The notes: a model not told the origin generated them from the sequence alone. 64,000 nt of DNA from JACVRW01 sp963837445 (GCA_963837445.1 CAWINK010000002.1:310001-374000); one strand, 5' to 3'. Shown: positions 38,759-47,359, counted from the first letter of the stretch. Numbers and translations: made by a program.

Positions 38759-39930
38759 GCGCGCTCGTGATCGACAACATCGGGCTGCTCGTCACGTGCG
38801 ACCCGTCGCTCGGCGAGGGCCCGCTGGGACTGGTGCGCGATGCCGCCGTCGTGATCGAGGGCGAAGGCGTCGCCTCCATCGAGCGGGCCGGCGCCGCGGG
38901 CGACGAGCGGCTCGACGCCGCCGGCCGCTGCGTGATTCCTGGGTTCGTAGACAGCCACACGCATCTCGTGTTCGCGGGCGACCGTGCCGACGAGTTCGCT
39001 GCCCGGATGGCCGGCCGGCCCTACGCGGCGTCAGGGATCAGGGTCACCACCGAGGCCACCCGCGCCGCGAGCGAGGATGAGCTTCGCTCACTGGCACGCG
39101 CCCGGCGCGGAGAGGCCATCCAGGCGGGGATCACCCACCTCGAGATCAAGTCCGGGTACGGGCTCGAGCCCGAGGCCGAGCGCCGCTCGTGCGCCGTGGC
39201 CGCCGAGCTGACCGACGACGTGACCTTCCTCGGAGCCCACGCCGTCCCGGCCGAGTACGAGGGGCGCGCGGACGAATACGTGGAGCTGGTGTGCGGCGAG
39301 ATGCTCGACGCCTGCCGCCCGTACGCGCGCTGGATCGACGTGTTCTGCGAAGAGGGCGCCTTCGACGCCGACCAGTCACGCGCCGTGCTCGAGGCGGGCC
39401 GCGAGGCGGGCCTCGGCCTGCGCGTGCACGGCAATCAGCTCGGCTTCGGCCCGGGGGTGCAGCTCGCGGTGGAGATGGGCGCGGCGTCGGTGGACCACTG
39501 CACCTACCTCACCGACCAGGACGTGGCGGCCCTGGCCGCGAGCGACACGGTCGCCACCTTCCTGCCCGCAACGGACTTCTCCACGCGCCAGCCATACCCC
39601 GACGCGCGCCGCGCGATCGACGCCGGCGTGCACGTGGCCATCGCCACCAACTGCAACCCCGGCTCGAGCTACACGACCTCGATGGCGTTCTGCATCGCCC
39701 TGGCGGTGCGCGACATGCGTATGACGCCTGAGGAGGCGCTCCTGGCCGCCACCTCGGGAGGTGCCCGCGCGCTCGCGCGCGACGACGTGGGCCGGCTCGC
39801 ACCGGGCGCCCGCGCCGACGCCGTGATCCTCGAGGCGCCGTCGTACACGCACCTCGTGTACCGGCCGGGGGTGCCGATGGTCGGCGCGACCGTGATCGCC
39901 GGTCGCGTGGCCCTGCTCGAGCTGACCTAG
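38755..39930 (+). CDS. hutI: Imidazolonepropionase
   Basis: HutI opens the imidazolone ring to give N-formimino-L-glutamate. The 391-residue metal-dependent hydrolase has PGFVDSHTHLVFAGDRADEF (HxH metal site), HLEIKSGYGL, FLGAHAVPAEY, the HGNQLGFGPG block and ATNCNPGSSYT. The GTG overlaps the hutF stop. It is the last gene of the operon; its stop shares bases with the stop of the convergent kelch lipoprotein gene, leaving no room for a terminator between. Confidence 0.96.
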   Translation: MSALVIDNIGLLVTCDPSLGEGPLGLVRDAAVVIEGEGVASIERAGAAGDERLDAAGRCVIPGFVDSHTHLVFAGDRADEFAARMAGRPYAASGIRVTTEATRAASEDELRSLARARRGEAIQAGITHLEIKSGYGLEPEAERRSCAVAAELTDDVTFLGAHAVPAEYEGRADEYVELVCGEMLDACRPYARWIDVFCEEGAFDADQSRAVLEAGREAGLGLRVHGNQLGFGPGVQLAVEMGAASVDHCTYLTDQDVAALAASDTVATFLPATDFSTRQPYPDARRAIDAGVHVAIATNCNPGSSYTTSMAFCIALAVRDMRMTPEEALLAATSGGARALARDDVGRLAPGARADAVILEAPSYTHLVYRPGVPMVGATVIAGRVALLELT

Positions 39931-41102
39931 TCCCGCGGGGGCGGCGGCGTCCAGATCCAGGCGTCCTTCAGCAGTTCGCCCTCGGGGTGCGCATCGTTCC
40001 AGCGAGCGCCTCCGAACACGATCAGCCTGCGACGGGTGTTGACGGCCGTGAACCCAAGCGGCGCCGCGCGCTCTCGCCAGAGGGGAGGAACGCGGATCCA
40101 GTCGTCGCGGGTCATGTCGAGAACCAGCAGGCTCGGTCTTCCGCCCTCGAGCCGTGTTCGCGTGAGCACCCCGCTGCCGAACTCCGTGCCGAACTCCTTG
40201 CTGGGCTGCGGCACGTTCGGCAGCTCGGACCAGACGCCGCGCTCGGGATCCAGGATGCCCCCATAGGGCCGTCCGTAGTCGTAGTCCTCTCCGCCGGTTC
40301 CGAGCTCGGGGCTCACCAGACGGCTGCCGGCCTTGACCCAGAAGCCGTGGCCCCAGAGAACGTGGTCGGAGTCGGGCAGGCGCCGCCAGGCGCTGTCCCC
40401 AAGCTCCAGAGTCGCGGCTCGGGCCAACGGCGGGTTCCTGTAATTGCGCGCCGCGGGGTCGTAGCCGATGAGGACCAGCCGGCGGCCGTCCAAGACGAAC
40501 GCCCCTCGCATGGGCGGCCGGGGCAGCTCAGTCCAGCGCCGTTCACCGCGCCCGAGCACGAACAGGCTCAGCGGAACCGGACCCCGCTCCGGGCCGGCCG
40601 CCAGCAACCTGTTGCCCACCCCGATGACGGTGTAGTTCCGACGCGGGGGAGAAGGAAGCCGGTGCCAGCGGTCGGTGCGAAGCCGGTAGGCGAGCAGGTC
40701 CATGCGCGTGTGGCGCACGCCCGGGTTGCGTGGCACGGCGACGTAGACGCCGTTGCCGGCAACGGTCGCGGGGGAGAACAACTCGATTCCGATCGGAGCC
40801 GGGGCGATCCGCCGCCACGACCGGCTCCGCGGGTCGAACGCCGCGCCGTCGCGCAGCGGCGGCTTGCGCTCCCCGGACCCGCTCGCATTCGGGGGAATCG
40901 GTGGAGCATCGCTCCCGCCGAAGACGAGCGCCTCGCGCCCGGTCCAAATTCCATGGGCGTGTTCGCGGGCGCTCAGCGGCGGGTCGGGCAGCCGCTGCCA
41001 GGACCCTGCGCTGTTAACTTGAGCGGAGCTGCCGAACTCGCAACCCGCGACGAGGAGGCCCGTTGCGCAACTGCCGAGGAGCGCGAGCCGACGGAGCGTC
41101 AC
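39927..41102 (-). CDS. Kelch-repeat lipoprotein
   Basis: 391 residues. The N-terminus has a lipobox (GLLVAGC, lipidated Cys21), so the protein is exported and anchored to the outer face of the membrane. Kelch-type blades recur: WTGREALVFGGSD, FDPRSRSWRRI, YRLRTDRWHRLP, VLGRGERRWTELP, LDPERGVWSELP and RRLIVFGGARW, suggesting a six- or seven-bladed beta-propeller. No galactose-oxidase copper ligands are obvious. Probably a binding or scaffold protein; ligand unknown. The GTG start has an AGGAG ribosome-binding site 11 bases upstream. Confidence 0.8.
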   Translation of the reverse strand: MTLRRLALLGSCATGLLVAGCEFGSSAQVNSAGSWQRLPDPPLSAREHAHGIWTGREALVFGGSDAPPIPPNASGSGERKPPLRDGAAFDPRSRSWRRIAPAPIGIELFSPATVAGNGVYVAVPRNPGVRHTRMDLLAYRLRTDRWHRLPSPPRRNYTVIGVGNRLLAAGPERGPVPLSLFVLGRGERRWTELPRPPMRGAFVLDGRRLVLIGYDPAARNYRNPPLARAATLELGDSAWRRLPDSDHVLWGHGFWVKAGSRLVSPELGTGGEDYDYGRPYGGILDPERGVWSELPNVPQPSKEFGTEFGSGVLTRTRLEGGRPSLLVLDMTRDDWIRVPPLWRERAAPLGFTAVNTRRRLIVFGGARWNDAHPEGELLKDAWIWTPPPPRD

Positions 41103-41198
41103 GAAACCATCATCTCCTGAGCGGGTTAATGGCGGGTTATCTTGCGCCTTGCGCGCGATCCAAACGGCGACGCGCGAATGGGCGAACGAGAGGGAGAT

Positions 41199-41525
41199 AT
41201 GCCGCTCTATCTATCGAGGTTCAGCTACACGCCGGAGACTTGGGCCAGGCTGGTCGACAACCCAGAGGACCGCCGGACGGCCGCCCAGGAGTACATCGAG
41301 TCGGTCGGTGGGAAGCTCCATGGGTTCTGGTACGGCTTCGGGACGCACGACGGCCACACCCTGTGGGAGGCACCCGACAACGTGTCCATGGCTGCGGTTG
41401 CCCTGGCGATCAGTGGCGGCGGTGCGCTCAGTTCGCTCGAGACGACAGTCCTCCTGAGCGTCGACGAAACGCTGGATGCCCTGCGCAAGGCGGGGGAGAT
41501 CCAGTACAAAGCGCCCGGCTCGTAG
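41199..41525 (+). CDS. GYD-domain protein
   Basis: 108 residues matching the GYD domain: MPLYLSRFSYTPETWARL, KLHGFWYGFGTHDGHTLWE, PDNVSMAAVALAIS and a C-terminal ETTVLLSVDETLDAL. The fold is ferredoxin-like and dimeric; its function is not established. ATG 41199 follows an AGGGAGA ribosome-binding site; an in-frame GTG/ATG further upstream adds only unconserved residues. It is divergent from the kelch gene and convergent with the ferritin, with a striking dyad array in between. Confidence 0.82.
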   Translation: MPLYLSRFSYTPETWARLVDNPEDRRTAAQEYIESVGGKLHGFWYGFGTHDGHTLWEAPDNVSMAAVALAISGGGALSSLETTVLLSVDETLDALRKAGEIQYKAPGS

Positions 41526-41543
41526 GGCCAGCTGGGGTCCGGA

Positions 41544-41580
41544 GTTAGGAAACCCTAACTGTGTGTTAGGGTGCCCTAAC
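41544..41580. promoter_or_regulatory. Tandem TTAGGG/CCCTAA dyads, candidate metal-regulator operator
   Basis: Four half-sites alternate in 37 bases: GTTAGG (41544-41549), CCCTAAC (41553-41559), GTTAGGG (41565-41571), CCCTAAC (41574-41580). Two 16-base dyads are separated by TGTGT, and the inner pair also forms a 7-base stem with a 5-base loop. The half-sites resemble those of DtxR/IdeR iron boxes (TTAGG...CCTAA). The location is odd: it lies downstream of both convergent neighbours (GYD gene and ferritin), so a terminator reading is also possible. Confidence 0.5.
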
Positions 41581-41607
41581 GTGACGCGCAGACGTCGACC
41601 CGGGTGC

Positions 41608-42108
41608 TCAGTCGTCCGCCCGCTCGCCCGGGGTGTCCCGCGCGAGATATTCCTCGAGCAGCATCGGCACGGTCCGCGTGCGCTCCGCGACGGCGAGCAG
41701 ATCGCTCATCGACGCCTCCTCCTCGACCTGCTCCTCGAGGAACCACTGGATGAACTGCTCGCCCTGGTAGTCACGCGTTTCGCGAGCGATCTCGAAGAGC
41801 TCGCTGATCTGGACTGTCACCAGCCGCTCCTGCTCGAGCGCGACCTTGATCGGCTCGATGTGGTCGCCGAACGACTGCCGCGGCGCCTTCACGGCGCCGA
41901 TGTCCGGCGTCGCGTTGCGGTCGAGCAGGTGGTTGACCATCTTCATCGCGTGCTCGCGCTCCTCCTCGGCCTGCTTGAGGAAGAACGCGGCGAGCCGCGG
42001 GTAGGTCTCCGCCGCGTAGTAGTTGCCGACGGCGACGTACTGATGCGCGGCGGTGAACTCGCGCGCGATCTGGGCGTTCAGCGCGTCAATGAATCGCTCG
42101 GAAGCCAT
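41608..42108 (-). CDS. Ferritin
   Basis: 166 residues of non-haem ferritin: four-helix bundle with ferroxidase residues in REFTAAHQYVAVGNYYA, EEEREHAMKMVNHL (ExxH), and EEQVEEEASM plus the Gln/Glu of YQGEQFIQWFLEE. It stores iron as ferric mineral in a 24-mer shell. No haem-binding Met of bacterioferritin is apparent. The ATG lacks a ribosome-binding site; a TAGTGT box ends 9 bases upstream, suggesting a leaderless message. The iron-box-like array lies at its 3' side, not in its promoter. Confidence 0.93.
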   Translation of the reverse strand: MASERFIDALNAQIAREFTAAHQYVAVGNYYAAETYPRLAAFFLKQAEEEREHAMKMVNHLLDRNATPDIGAVKAPRQSFGDHIEPIKVALEQERLVTVQISELFEIARETRDYQGEQFIQWFLEEQVEEEASMSDLLAVAERTRTVPMLLEEYLARDTPGERADD

Positions 42109-42117
42109 GCGCGTGAG

Positions 42118-42123
42118 ACACTA
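42118..42123 (-). promoter_or_regulatory. TAGTGT -10 box, probable leaderless ferritin promoter
   Basis: On the minus strand TAGTGT ends 9 bases before the ferritin ATG (42108), with no Shine-Dalgarno sequence between. Spacing fits transcription starting at the A of ATG. Confidence 0.45.
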
Positions 42124-42339
42124 TCGCGCGCGGAGGCCGCAGCTTGATAAAGCAGTGCTGTCGCTCCACTCCGCGTTGTTCGACGTGCCCGGTCCGCGCC
42201 ATCGCGGCGGCGCGCAGCCCGGGCCAGTTCGGCGAGCCGGCGTTGCTCGTGGCCGAGGTTTTCGCTGGTCGCCCGCCCCGGCCGCTTCCGGACAGCGTCG
42301 CGGCGGCGCTCACGAGTCTCGAGCACGCTCGATCTGCGA

Positions 42340-42412
42340 TAGCTCCGCCTGGATTCGAACCAGGGACCTCACGATTATGAGTCGTGCGCTCTAACCGCTG
42401 AGCTACGGAGCC
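42340..42412 (-). tRNA. tRNA-Met (anticodon CAT)
   Basis: The full cloverleaf is on the minus strand: acceptor GGCTCCG/CGGAGCT (one G-T pair), D arm GCTC/GAGC, anticodon arm CACGA-CTCATAA-TCGTG, T arm CCTGG-TTCGAAT-CCAGG, discriminator A. CCA is not encoded. It is not an initiator (the acceptor is fully paired). Elongator Met is favoured over tRNA-Ile2, which also carries CAT; identity elements should be checked. Confidence 0.93.
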
Positions 42413-42440
42413 GCGGCGGCCGAGTTTAGAGGCTGTCTCG

Positions 42441-42446
42441 TAGCCT
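42441..42446 (+). promoter_or_regulatory. TAGCCT -10 box, probable leaderless promoter of the formimidoyltransferase gene
   Basis: TAGCCT ends 7 bases before the GTG at 42454, with no ribosome-binding site between, the spacing expected for a leaderless transcript. Confidence 0.45.
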
Positions 42447-42453
42447 TCAGCGC

Positions 42454-43338
42454 GTGGATCCCCGACCGTTGCTCATGACCGTGCCCAACATCAGCGAGGG
42501 GCGCGATCTCGCCACCATCGAGGCGATCGGCCGGGCGTTCGCGCCGGCGCGCTTCCTCGACCTCCACACCGATCCCGATCACGACCGCGCCGTCTTCACG
42601 CTCGCGGCGCGCCAGGGCGAGATGGCCGAGGCGCTCCTGAGCGGGGCTCGCTCTGCCGTCGCGCGCATCGACATCAGCGCTCACACCGGCATCCATCCCC
42701 ACGTGGGCGCGCTGGACGTGATGCCGGTGGTGTACCTGGACGAGGAGCGTCACGGCGCGGCGATCAGCGAGGTGCTCACCGCGGCGGCGCTGATCGGCGA
42801 GGAGCTTGGCGTGCCGGTGTTCCTCTACGGGGAGTTGGCCACGCGGCCGGAGCACGCGGAGCGCGCCTGGATCCGGCGCGGCGGCCCGAAGGAGCTCGCG
42901 CGCCGGATCGAGACCGGCGAGCTCGTGCCCGACTACGGCCCGCGCACGCCGCACCCGACAGCGGGCGCCGTGCTGGCCGCCGCTCGCCGGCCGCTGGTGG
43001 CCTTCAACGTGGATCTGGTCACGGACGACCTCGCCGTGGCGAAGAACATCGCGGCCGGCCTGCGCGAGTCGGGCGGTGGCATGCCCGGGGTGCGCGCGCT
43101 TGGGCTGTACCTCCCCGAACGCAACAGGGCGCAGGTATCGACGAACGTGCACGACCACAGCGCCGTGCCGCTGCGCGAGATCGTGGAATACGTGCGCGAG
43201 CACGCCGAGGTGGCCGAGGCCGAGCTGATCGGCCTCGCCCCGCGCGCTGCCTTCGAGGGCTTTCCGGATGACGTGCCGCTGCGGGGGTTCGATCCCGAGC
43301 GGCACATCCTCGAAGAGGCGCTGCGCGCGGTCCGGTAA
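42454..43338 (+). CDS. ftcD: Glutamate formimidoyltransferase (monofunctional)
   Basis: 294 residues corresponding to the transferase half of FTCD, without the cyclodeaminase domain. Signatures are PNISEGRDLATIEAI, DPDHDRAVFT, DISAHTGIHPHVGALDVMPV (catalytic His), PDYGPRTPHPTAGAV and FNVDLVTDDLAVAKNIA. It moves the formimino group from formiminoglutamate to tetrahydrofolate, an alternative to HutF for the same intermediate. It starts a rightward run that continues through aspS. GTG start, apparently leaderless. Confidence 0.93.
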   Translation: MDPRPLLMTVPNISEGRDLATIEAIGRAFAPARFLDLHTDPDHDRAVFTLAARQGEMAEALLSGARSAVARIDISAHTGIHPHVGALDVMPVVYLDEERHGAAISEVLTAAALIGEELGVPVFLYGELATRPEHAERAWIRRGGPKELARRIETGELVPDYGPRTPHPTAGAVLAAARRPLVAFNVDLVTDDLAVAKNIAAGLRESGGGMPGVRALGLYLPERNRAQVSTNVHDHSAVPLREIVEYVREHAEVAEAELIGLAPRAAFEGFPDDVPLRGFDPERHILEEALRAVR

Positions 43339-43350
43339 CGTCGCTGGTAG

Positions 43351-43701
43351 ATGGCCCAGACCAAGCGAAAGCGCAAGAGCAAGCACCGCGGCACGCCGGC
43401 GGGGACGATCGAGCGAGCGGGCCGCACGGGCCGCCCTCAGACGCGCGAGGACGCCAAGCAGATCGCGCGCCAGCGCCGCGCCGAGCGGCTCGACAGCCCG
43501 CCCGCCTGGAGGAGCGCGATCAACCGTGCAGCGATCGCGGCCGCCGTCTTCGGCGTCCTCGTGGTGCTCGTGTTCAACAAGGACGTGGCCTCCGGTGTGA
43601 TTCTCGCCGGCTTCATGTTCCTGCTCTACATCCCGCTCGGCTACATGACCGACATGGCGGTCTACCGATTCCGGCAGCGGCGCAAGGCGGAGCGCGACTA
43701 A
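43351..43701 (+). CDS. Small membrane protein with basic N-terminus
   Basis: 116 residues: a Lys/Arg-rich cytoplasmic N-terminus of about 55 residues (KRKRKSKHRGT), then two hydrophobic helices (AAIAAAVFGVLVVLVF and GVILAGFMFLLYIPLGYMT) and a basic end. The pattern resembles small membrane proteins next to hisS in related genomes. A TAACGT box overlaps the preceding stop and ends 9 bases before the ATG, so an internal promoter is possible. Function unknown. Confidence 0.75.
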   Translation: MAQTKRKRKSKHRGTPAGTIERAGRTGRPQTREDAKQIARQRRAERLDSPPAWRSAINRAAIAAAVFGVLVVLVFNKDVASGVILAGFMFLLYIPLGYMTDMAVYRFRQRRKAERD

Positions 43702-43703
43702 CG

Positions 43704-44342
43704 ATGGACGTGCGCATGTTCACCGTCGGGCCGGTGGCGGAGAACACCTACATCTTCCGCCGCGACGGCTCGGAGCGTGCCGTGATCGTGGATCCCGGGG
43801 ATGAGGCGGACAAGCTGCTCGGCGCGATCGACGCGCTCGGCGTCCAGCTCGACGCCATCCTCCTCACGCACACGCACTTCGACCACGTCGGCGCGGTCGC
43901 GCCCGTTGCGCGCGCGACCGGCGCCGAGGTCTGGGTCCCGAAGAGCGAGGCGTTCGTGCTCGCCGACATCATGAGCTTCGTGCCCTGGTCGGGCTTCGGC
44001 CCGTTCGAGTCGTACGACGCGGAGCACACGCTCGAGGGCGGGGAGCGGCTCGAGCTGGCCGGCTTCGAGATCGACGTGCTGTTCACACCGGGCCACAGCC
44101 CCGGCCACGTGACCTTCTCGATCCCGGACGAGCAGGCGATCTTCTCGGGCGACGTGCTGTTCCAGCAGTCGATCGGCCGCACCGACCTTCCGGGCGGCGA
44201 TCACGGCACGCTGCTGGAGTCGATCCGCGGCCTCGTCGATTCGCTTCCCGGGGAGACCGCCGTCTATCCCGGCCACATGGGCACGACCACCCTGGCGGCG
44301 GAGCGGGCCACGAACCCGTTCCTGGCCGAGCTGGCGAGGTGA
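43704..44342 (+). CDS. Metallo-beta-lactamase-fold hydrolase, glyoxalase II-like
   Basis: 212 residues with the complete MBL metal set: THTHFDHVGA (HxHxDH), TPGHSPGHVTF, FSGDVLF and the final YPGHMGTTT. It opens with VGPVAENTYIF, typical of YcbL-type glyoxalase II-like enzymes. The substrate is a thioester or a related ester, not determined here. The stop overlaps the hisS GTG (GTGA), placing it in an operon with two aminoacyl-tRNA synthetases. Confidence 0.92.
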   Translation: MDVRMFTVGPVAENTYIFRRDGSERAVIVDPGDEADKLLGAIDALGVQLDAILLTHTHFDHVGAVAPVARATGAEVWVPKSEAFVLADIMSFVPWSGFGPFESYDAEHTLEGGERLELAGFEIDVLFTPGHSPGHVTFSIPDEQAIFSGDVLFQQSIGRTDLPGGDHGTLLESIRGLVDSLPGETAVYPGHMGTTTLAAERATNPFLAELAR

Positions 44343-45571
44343 AGAAGCTCCAGGCCTCGCGCGGCACGTTGGACGTGCTGCCGCCAGACGCGCGCCGACG
44401 GCTCCGGCTCGTGGAGATGGCGGCCGAGGTGCTGGACCGCGCGGGCTACGAGCCGATGGAGACCCCGGTCTTCGAGGACACCGAGCTGTTCGCGCGCGGG
44501 GTGGGGGAGTCCACGGACATCGTCCAGAAGGAGATGTTCACCTTCGAGGACAAAGCCGGCCGCTCGCTGACGCTGCGCCCCGAGGCCACCGCGGGCATCT
44601 GCCGCGCCTATATCGAGCACGGGATGCACAAGCTTCCGCAGCCGGTGAAGGTCTGGTGCGCCGGGCCCTTCTTTCGACACGAGGCGCCGCAGGCCGGCCG
44701 CTTCCGCCAGTTCACCCAGATCGACGCCGAGGCACTCGGCTCGGACGACCCCACGCTCGATGCCGAGCTGATCCTGCTGCTCGCCGAGATCTTCGAGCGG
44801 GCCGGCACGGGGCCGTCACGGGTGCGGCTCTCGAGCCTCGGCACCCCCGAGACCCGCGCGGACTACATCGAGGAGCTCAAGGGATACCTGCGCGCGCGGG
44901 AGGGCGAGCTCTCGGAGGAGGTGCGTGCGCGGCTCGAGCAGAACCCGCTCCGCGCGTTCGACGCCGACCACCCCGGCACCGAGGCCGTCATGGCCGAGGC
45001 ACCGCGCCTCGTGGACCGGCTCAGCCCCGAGGACGCCGAGCACTTCGCCGAGGTGCGCGCGCTGCTCGACGACGCGGGCCTGTCGTACGAGATCGACGCG
45101 ACGCTCGTGCGCGGGCTCGACTACTACACGCGCACCGTGTTCGAGTTCGAGTCCGAGCGCCTCGGCGCGCAGGCCGCGCTCGGCGGCGGTGGACGCTACG
45201 ACGGTCTGGTCGAGGAGCTGGGCGGCCCGCCGACACCGGGGGTGGGCTGGGCCGCCGGGGTGGAGCGGATCCTGCTGGCAGCCGGCGAGGCCGAGGGCGA
45301 GGCCAGCGCGGAGGTCTTCGTCGCCGTGGCCGACAACGCGCCCGGCGCGTTGTCGCTCGCGCAGCGCCTGCGCAGTGCCGGGCTTCGCACGCAGCTGGAG
45401 CAGGCCGGCCGTGGGATGAAGGGTCAGCTGAAGCACGCCAACCGGATCGGCGCTCGCGTGGTCGTGATCGTGGGAGAGCAGTTGGAAGTGAAGGACATGG
45501 ACAGCGGCGAGCAGCGCGCGGCGGAGAGTCCCGAGCGTGCGCTCGAGATGGTCGAGGAGCTGCTCGCGTGA
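44339..45571 (+). CDS. hisS: Histidyl-tRNA synthetase
   Basis: Class II synthetase charging tRNA-His. The 410-residue protein begins KLQASRGTLDVLP and has motif 1 (RAGYEPMETPVFEDTELF), motif 2 (LRPEATAGICRAYIEH with FFRHEAPQAGRFRQF), the HisA motif LVRGLDYYTRTVFEF, GGGGRYDGLVEELGG, motif 3 (GVGWAAGVERIL) and a C-terminal anticodon-binding domain with GRGMKGQLKHANRIGAR. GTG start coupled to the MBL gene; stop coupled to aspS. Confidence 0.97.
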   Translation: MKKLQASRGTLDVLPPDARRRLRLVEMAAEVLDRAGYEPMETPVFEDTELFARGVGESTDIVQKEMFTFEDKAGRSLTLRPEATAGICRAYIEHGMHKLPQPVKVWCAGPFFRHEAPQAGRFRQFTQIDAEALGSDDPTLDAELILLLAEIFERAGTGPSRVRLSSLGTPETRADYIEELKGYLRAREGELSEEVRARLEQNPLRAFDADHPGTEAVMAEAPRLVDRLSPEDAEHFAEVRALLDDAGLSYEIDATLVRGLDYYTRTVFEFESERLGAQAALGGGGRYDGLVEELGGPPTPGVGWAAGVERILLAAGEAEGEASAEVFVAVADNAPGALSLAQRLRSAGLRTQLEQAGRGMKGQLKHANRIGARVVVIVGEQLEVKDMDSGEQRAAESPERALEMVEELLA

Positions 45572-47346
45572 GGCCTCCGCGCGCGAACCGCTACCGCACG
45601 CACTGGGCCGGTGAGCTGCGGGCCGACGATGTCGGCAACCAGGTGCGCGTGGCCGGCTGGGTGCATCGCAGGCGCGACCACGGCGGCCTCATCTTCATCG
45701 ACGTACGCGACCGCACGGGCCTGCTTCAGCTCGTGTTCCGTCCCGAGGAGGCGCCGGAGGCTCACGCGGCGGCGGGCAACCTGCGCGGCGAGGACGTGAT
45801 CACGGTGAGTGGCGAGCTGGTGCGTCGCGACGAGGGCGCCGTGAACCCGGACCTGCCCACCGGTGAGGTGGAGGTCGTGGCCGCGGAGCTCGAGCAGCTT
45901 GCCGACGCCGAGACGCCGCCGTTCCAGATCGACGAGGACGATCCTGTGGGCGAGGAGCTCCGCCTGCGCTACCGCTACCTCGACCTGCGCAAGGAGCGCA
46001 TGCGCGACCGGATGATCCTGCGCCACGAGGTCATCCGAGAGATCCGCGACCAGCTCTCCGAGGAGGGCTACCTCGAGATCGAGACCCCGATCATGACCCG
46101 CTCCACGCCCGAGGGCGCCCGCGACTTCCTCGTGCCGAGCCGGCTGGTGCGCGGCTCCTGGTACGCGCTGCCGCAGTCGCCGCAGCTCTTCAAGCAGCTG
46201 CTCATGGTGGCGGGCTACGAGCGCTACTTCCAAATCGCGCGCTGCTTCCGCGACGAGGACTTCCGCGCGGACCGCCAGCCTGAGTTCACGCAGCTCGACA
46301 TGGAGCTCTCCTTCGTCGAGGAGGAGGACGTGTTCGACGTGGTCGACCGCCTGCTCCAGCGCGTGCTCGCGCTCGGCGGCGTGGAGGTGTCGCTGCCGCT
46401 CGAGCGGATCACCTACGACGAGGCGATGCTGCGCTACGGCTCCGACCGGCCCGACCGCCGCCTCGGCGTGGAGATCGTGGACCTGTCAGATGTGTTCGCT
46501 GCCTCCGAGTTCAAGGTGTTCGCCGGCGCGGTCGAGGCGGGCGGCGTCGTACGAGCACTGAAGGCAAGCGGAGAGTTCCCACGCAGCCGGTTCGACTCTC
46601 TCACCGAGAAGGCACAGGCCCTTGGAGCCAAGGGCCTTGCGTGGGCCGTCGTCGAGGAGGGTGGGGCGTGGCGCTCGCCGATCGCGAAGTTCCTCTCGGA
46701 GGATGAGATTGCGCGCGCGAACGACGCACTGAAGGTGAGTGAGGGCGACGCCATGCTCATCGTTGCGGACACCCCTGATGTCGCTGCCCGGGTGTTGGGC
46801 ACGTTACGACCGGAGGTGGCGGAGGGCGAGCCCGAGGGCCACGACGTGTTCTGGGTCGTGGACTTCCCGGCCTTCGACTGGAACGAGGACGAATCTCGCT
46901 GGGAGGCGGTGCACCACCCGTTCACGAGTCCGGCGGGTGACCTCGATGCCGAGCCCGGCACGTGGCGCGCTCGCGCCTACGACGTGGTCTTCGACGGCTG
47001 GGAGATCGGAGGCGGCTCGATTCGTAACAGCGACCCGGCGGTTCAGCAGCGGGTCTTCGAGCTCCTCGGCATCGGAGCCGAGGAGGCACAGGCGCGCTTC
47101 GGCTTCCTGCTCGAGGCGCTCACCTACGGAGCCCCGCCGCACGGAGGCGTGGCGTTCGGCATCGACCGGATCGTCGCGCTGCTCGCGGGCGCCCCCTCGA
47201 TCCGCGACGTGATCGCCTTCCCGAAGGCGGCCAGCGGGGTCGACCCGCTCACCGGAGCCCCCGCGCCGGTGGACAAGGCCCAGCTCGACGAGCTCGGCGT
47301 GAAGGTGGTCGCGCCGCCGCCACCGCCGCCGCCGAGCCAGCCCTAG
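45568..47346 (+). CDS. aspS: Aspartyl-tRNA synthetase, likely non-discriminating, with poly-proline tail
   Basis: 592 residues: N-terminal OB-fold anticodon domain, class II catalytic core (RRYLDLR-type motif 1, CFRDEDFRADRQPEFTQLDM motif 2, GGVAFGIDRIVALLAG motif 3) and the bacterial GAD insertion. In RRRDHGGLIFIDVRD, His38 occupies the position that is Leu in discriminating enzymes and His in several non-discriminating ones, suggesting it also makes Asp-tRNA-Asn for GatCAB (inference). The C-terminus ends in seven consecutive prolines followed by SQP, unusual for this enzyme. GTG start overlaps the hisS stop. Confidence 0.96.
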   Translation: MRPPRANRYRTHWAGELRADDVGNQVRVAGWVHRRRDHGGLIFIDVRDRTGLLQLVFRPEEAPEAHAAAGNLRGEDVITVSGELVRRDEGAVNPDLPTGEVEVVAAELEQLADAETPPFQIDEDDPVGEELRLRYRYLDLRKERMRDRMILRHEVIREIRDQLSEEGYLEIETPIMTRSTPEGARDFLVPSRLVRGSWYALPQSPQLFKQLLMVAGYERYFQIARCFRDEDFRADRQPEFTQLDMELSFVEEEDVFDVVDRLLQRVLALGGVEVSLPLERITYDEAMLRYGSDRPDRRLGVEIVDLSDVFAASEFKVFAGAVEAGGVVRALKASGEFPRSRFDSLTEKAQALGAKGLAWAVVEEGGAWRSPIAKFLSEDEIARANDALKVSEGDAMLIVADTPDVAARVLGTLRPEVAEGEPEGHDVFWVVDFPAFDWNEDESRWEAVHHPFTSPAGDLDAEPGTWRARAYDVVFDGWEIGGGSIRNSDPAVQQRVFELLGIGAEEAQARFGFLLEALTYGAPPHGGVAFGIDRIVALLAGAPSIRDVIAFPKAASGVDPLTGAPAPVDKAQLDELGVKVVAPPPPPPPSQP

Positions 47347-47359
47347 CGGCCGCCCGGAC

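Noticed and set aside
42144..42380. A plus-strand ORF ending in PPGFEPGTSRL
   Set aside because: That peptide is the classic antisense translation of a tRNA T arm; the ORF overlies tRNA-Met and the rest is unconserved.
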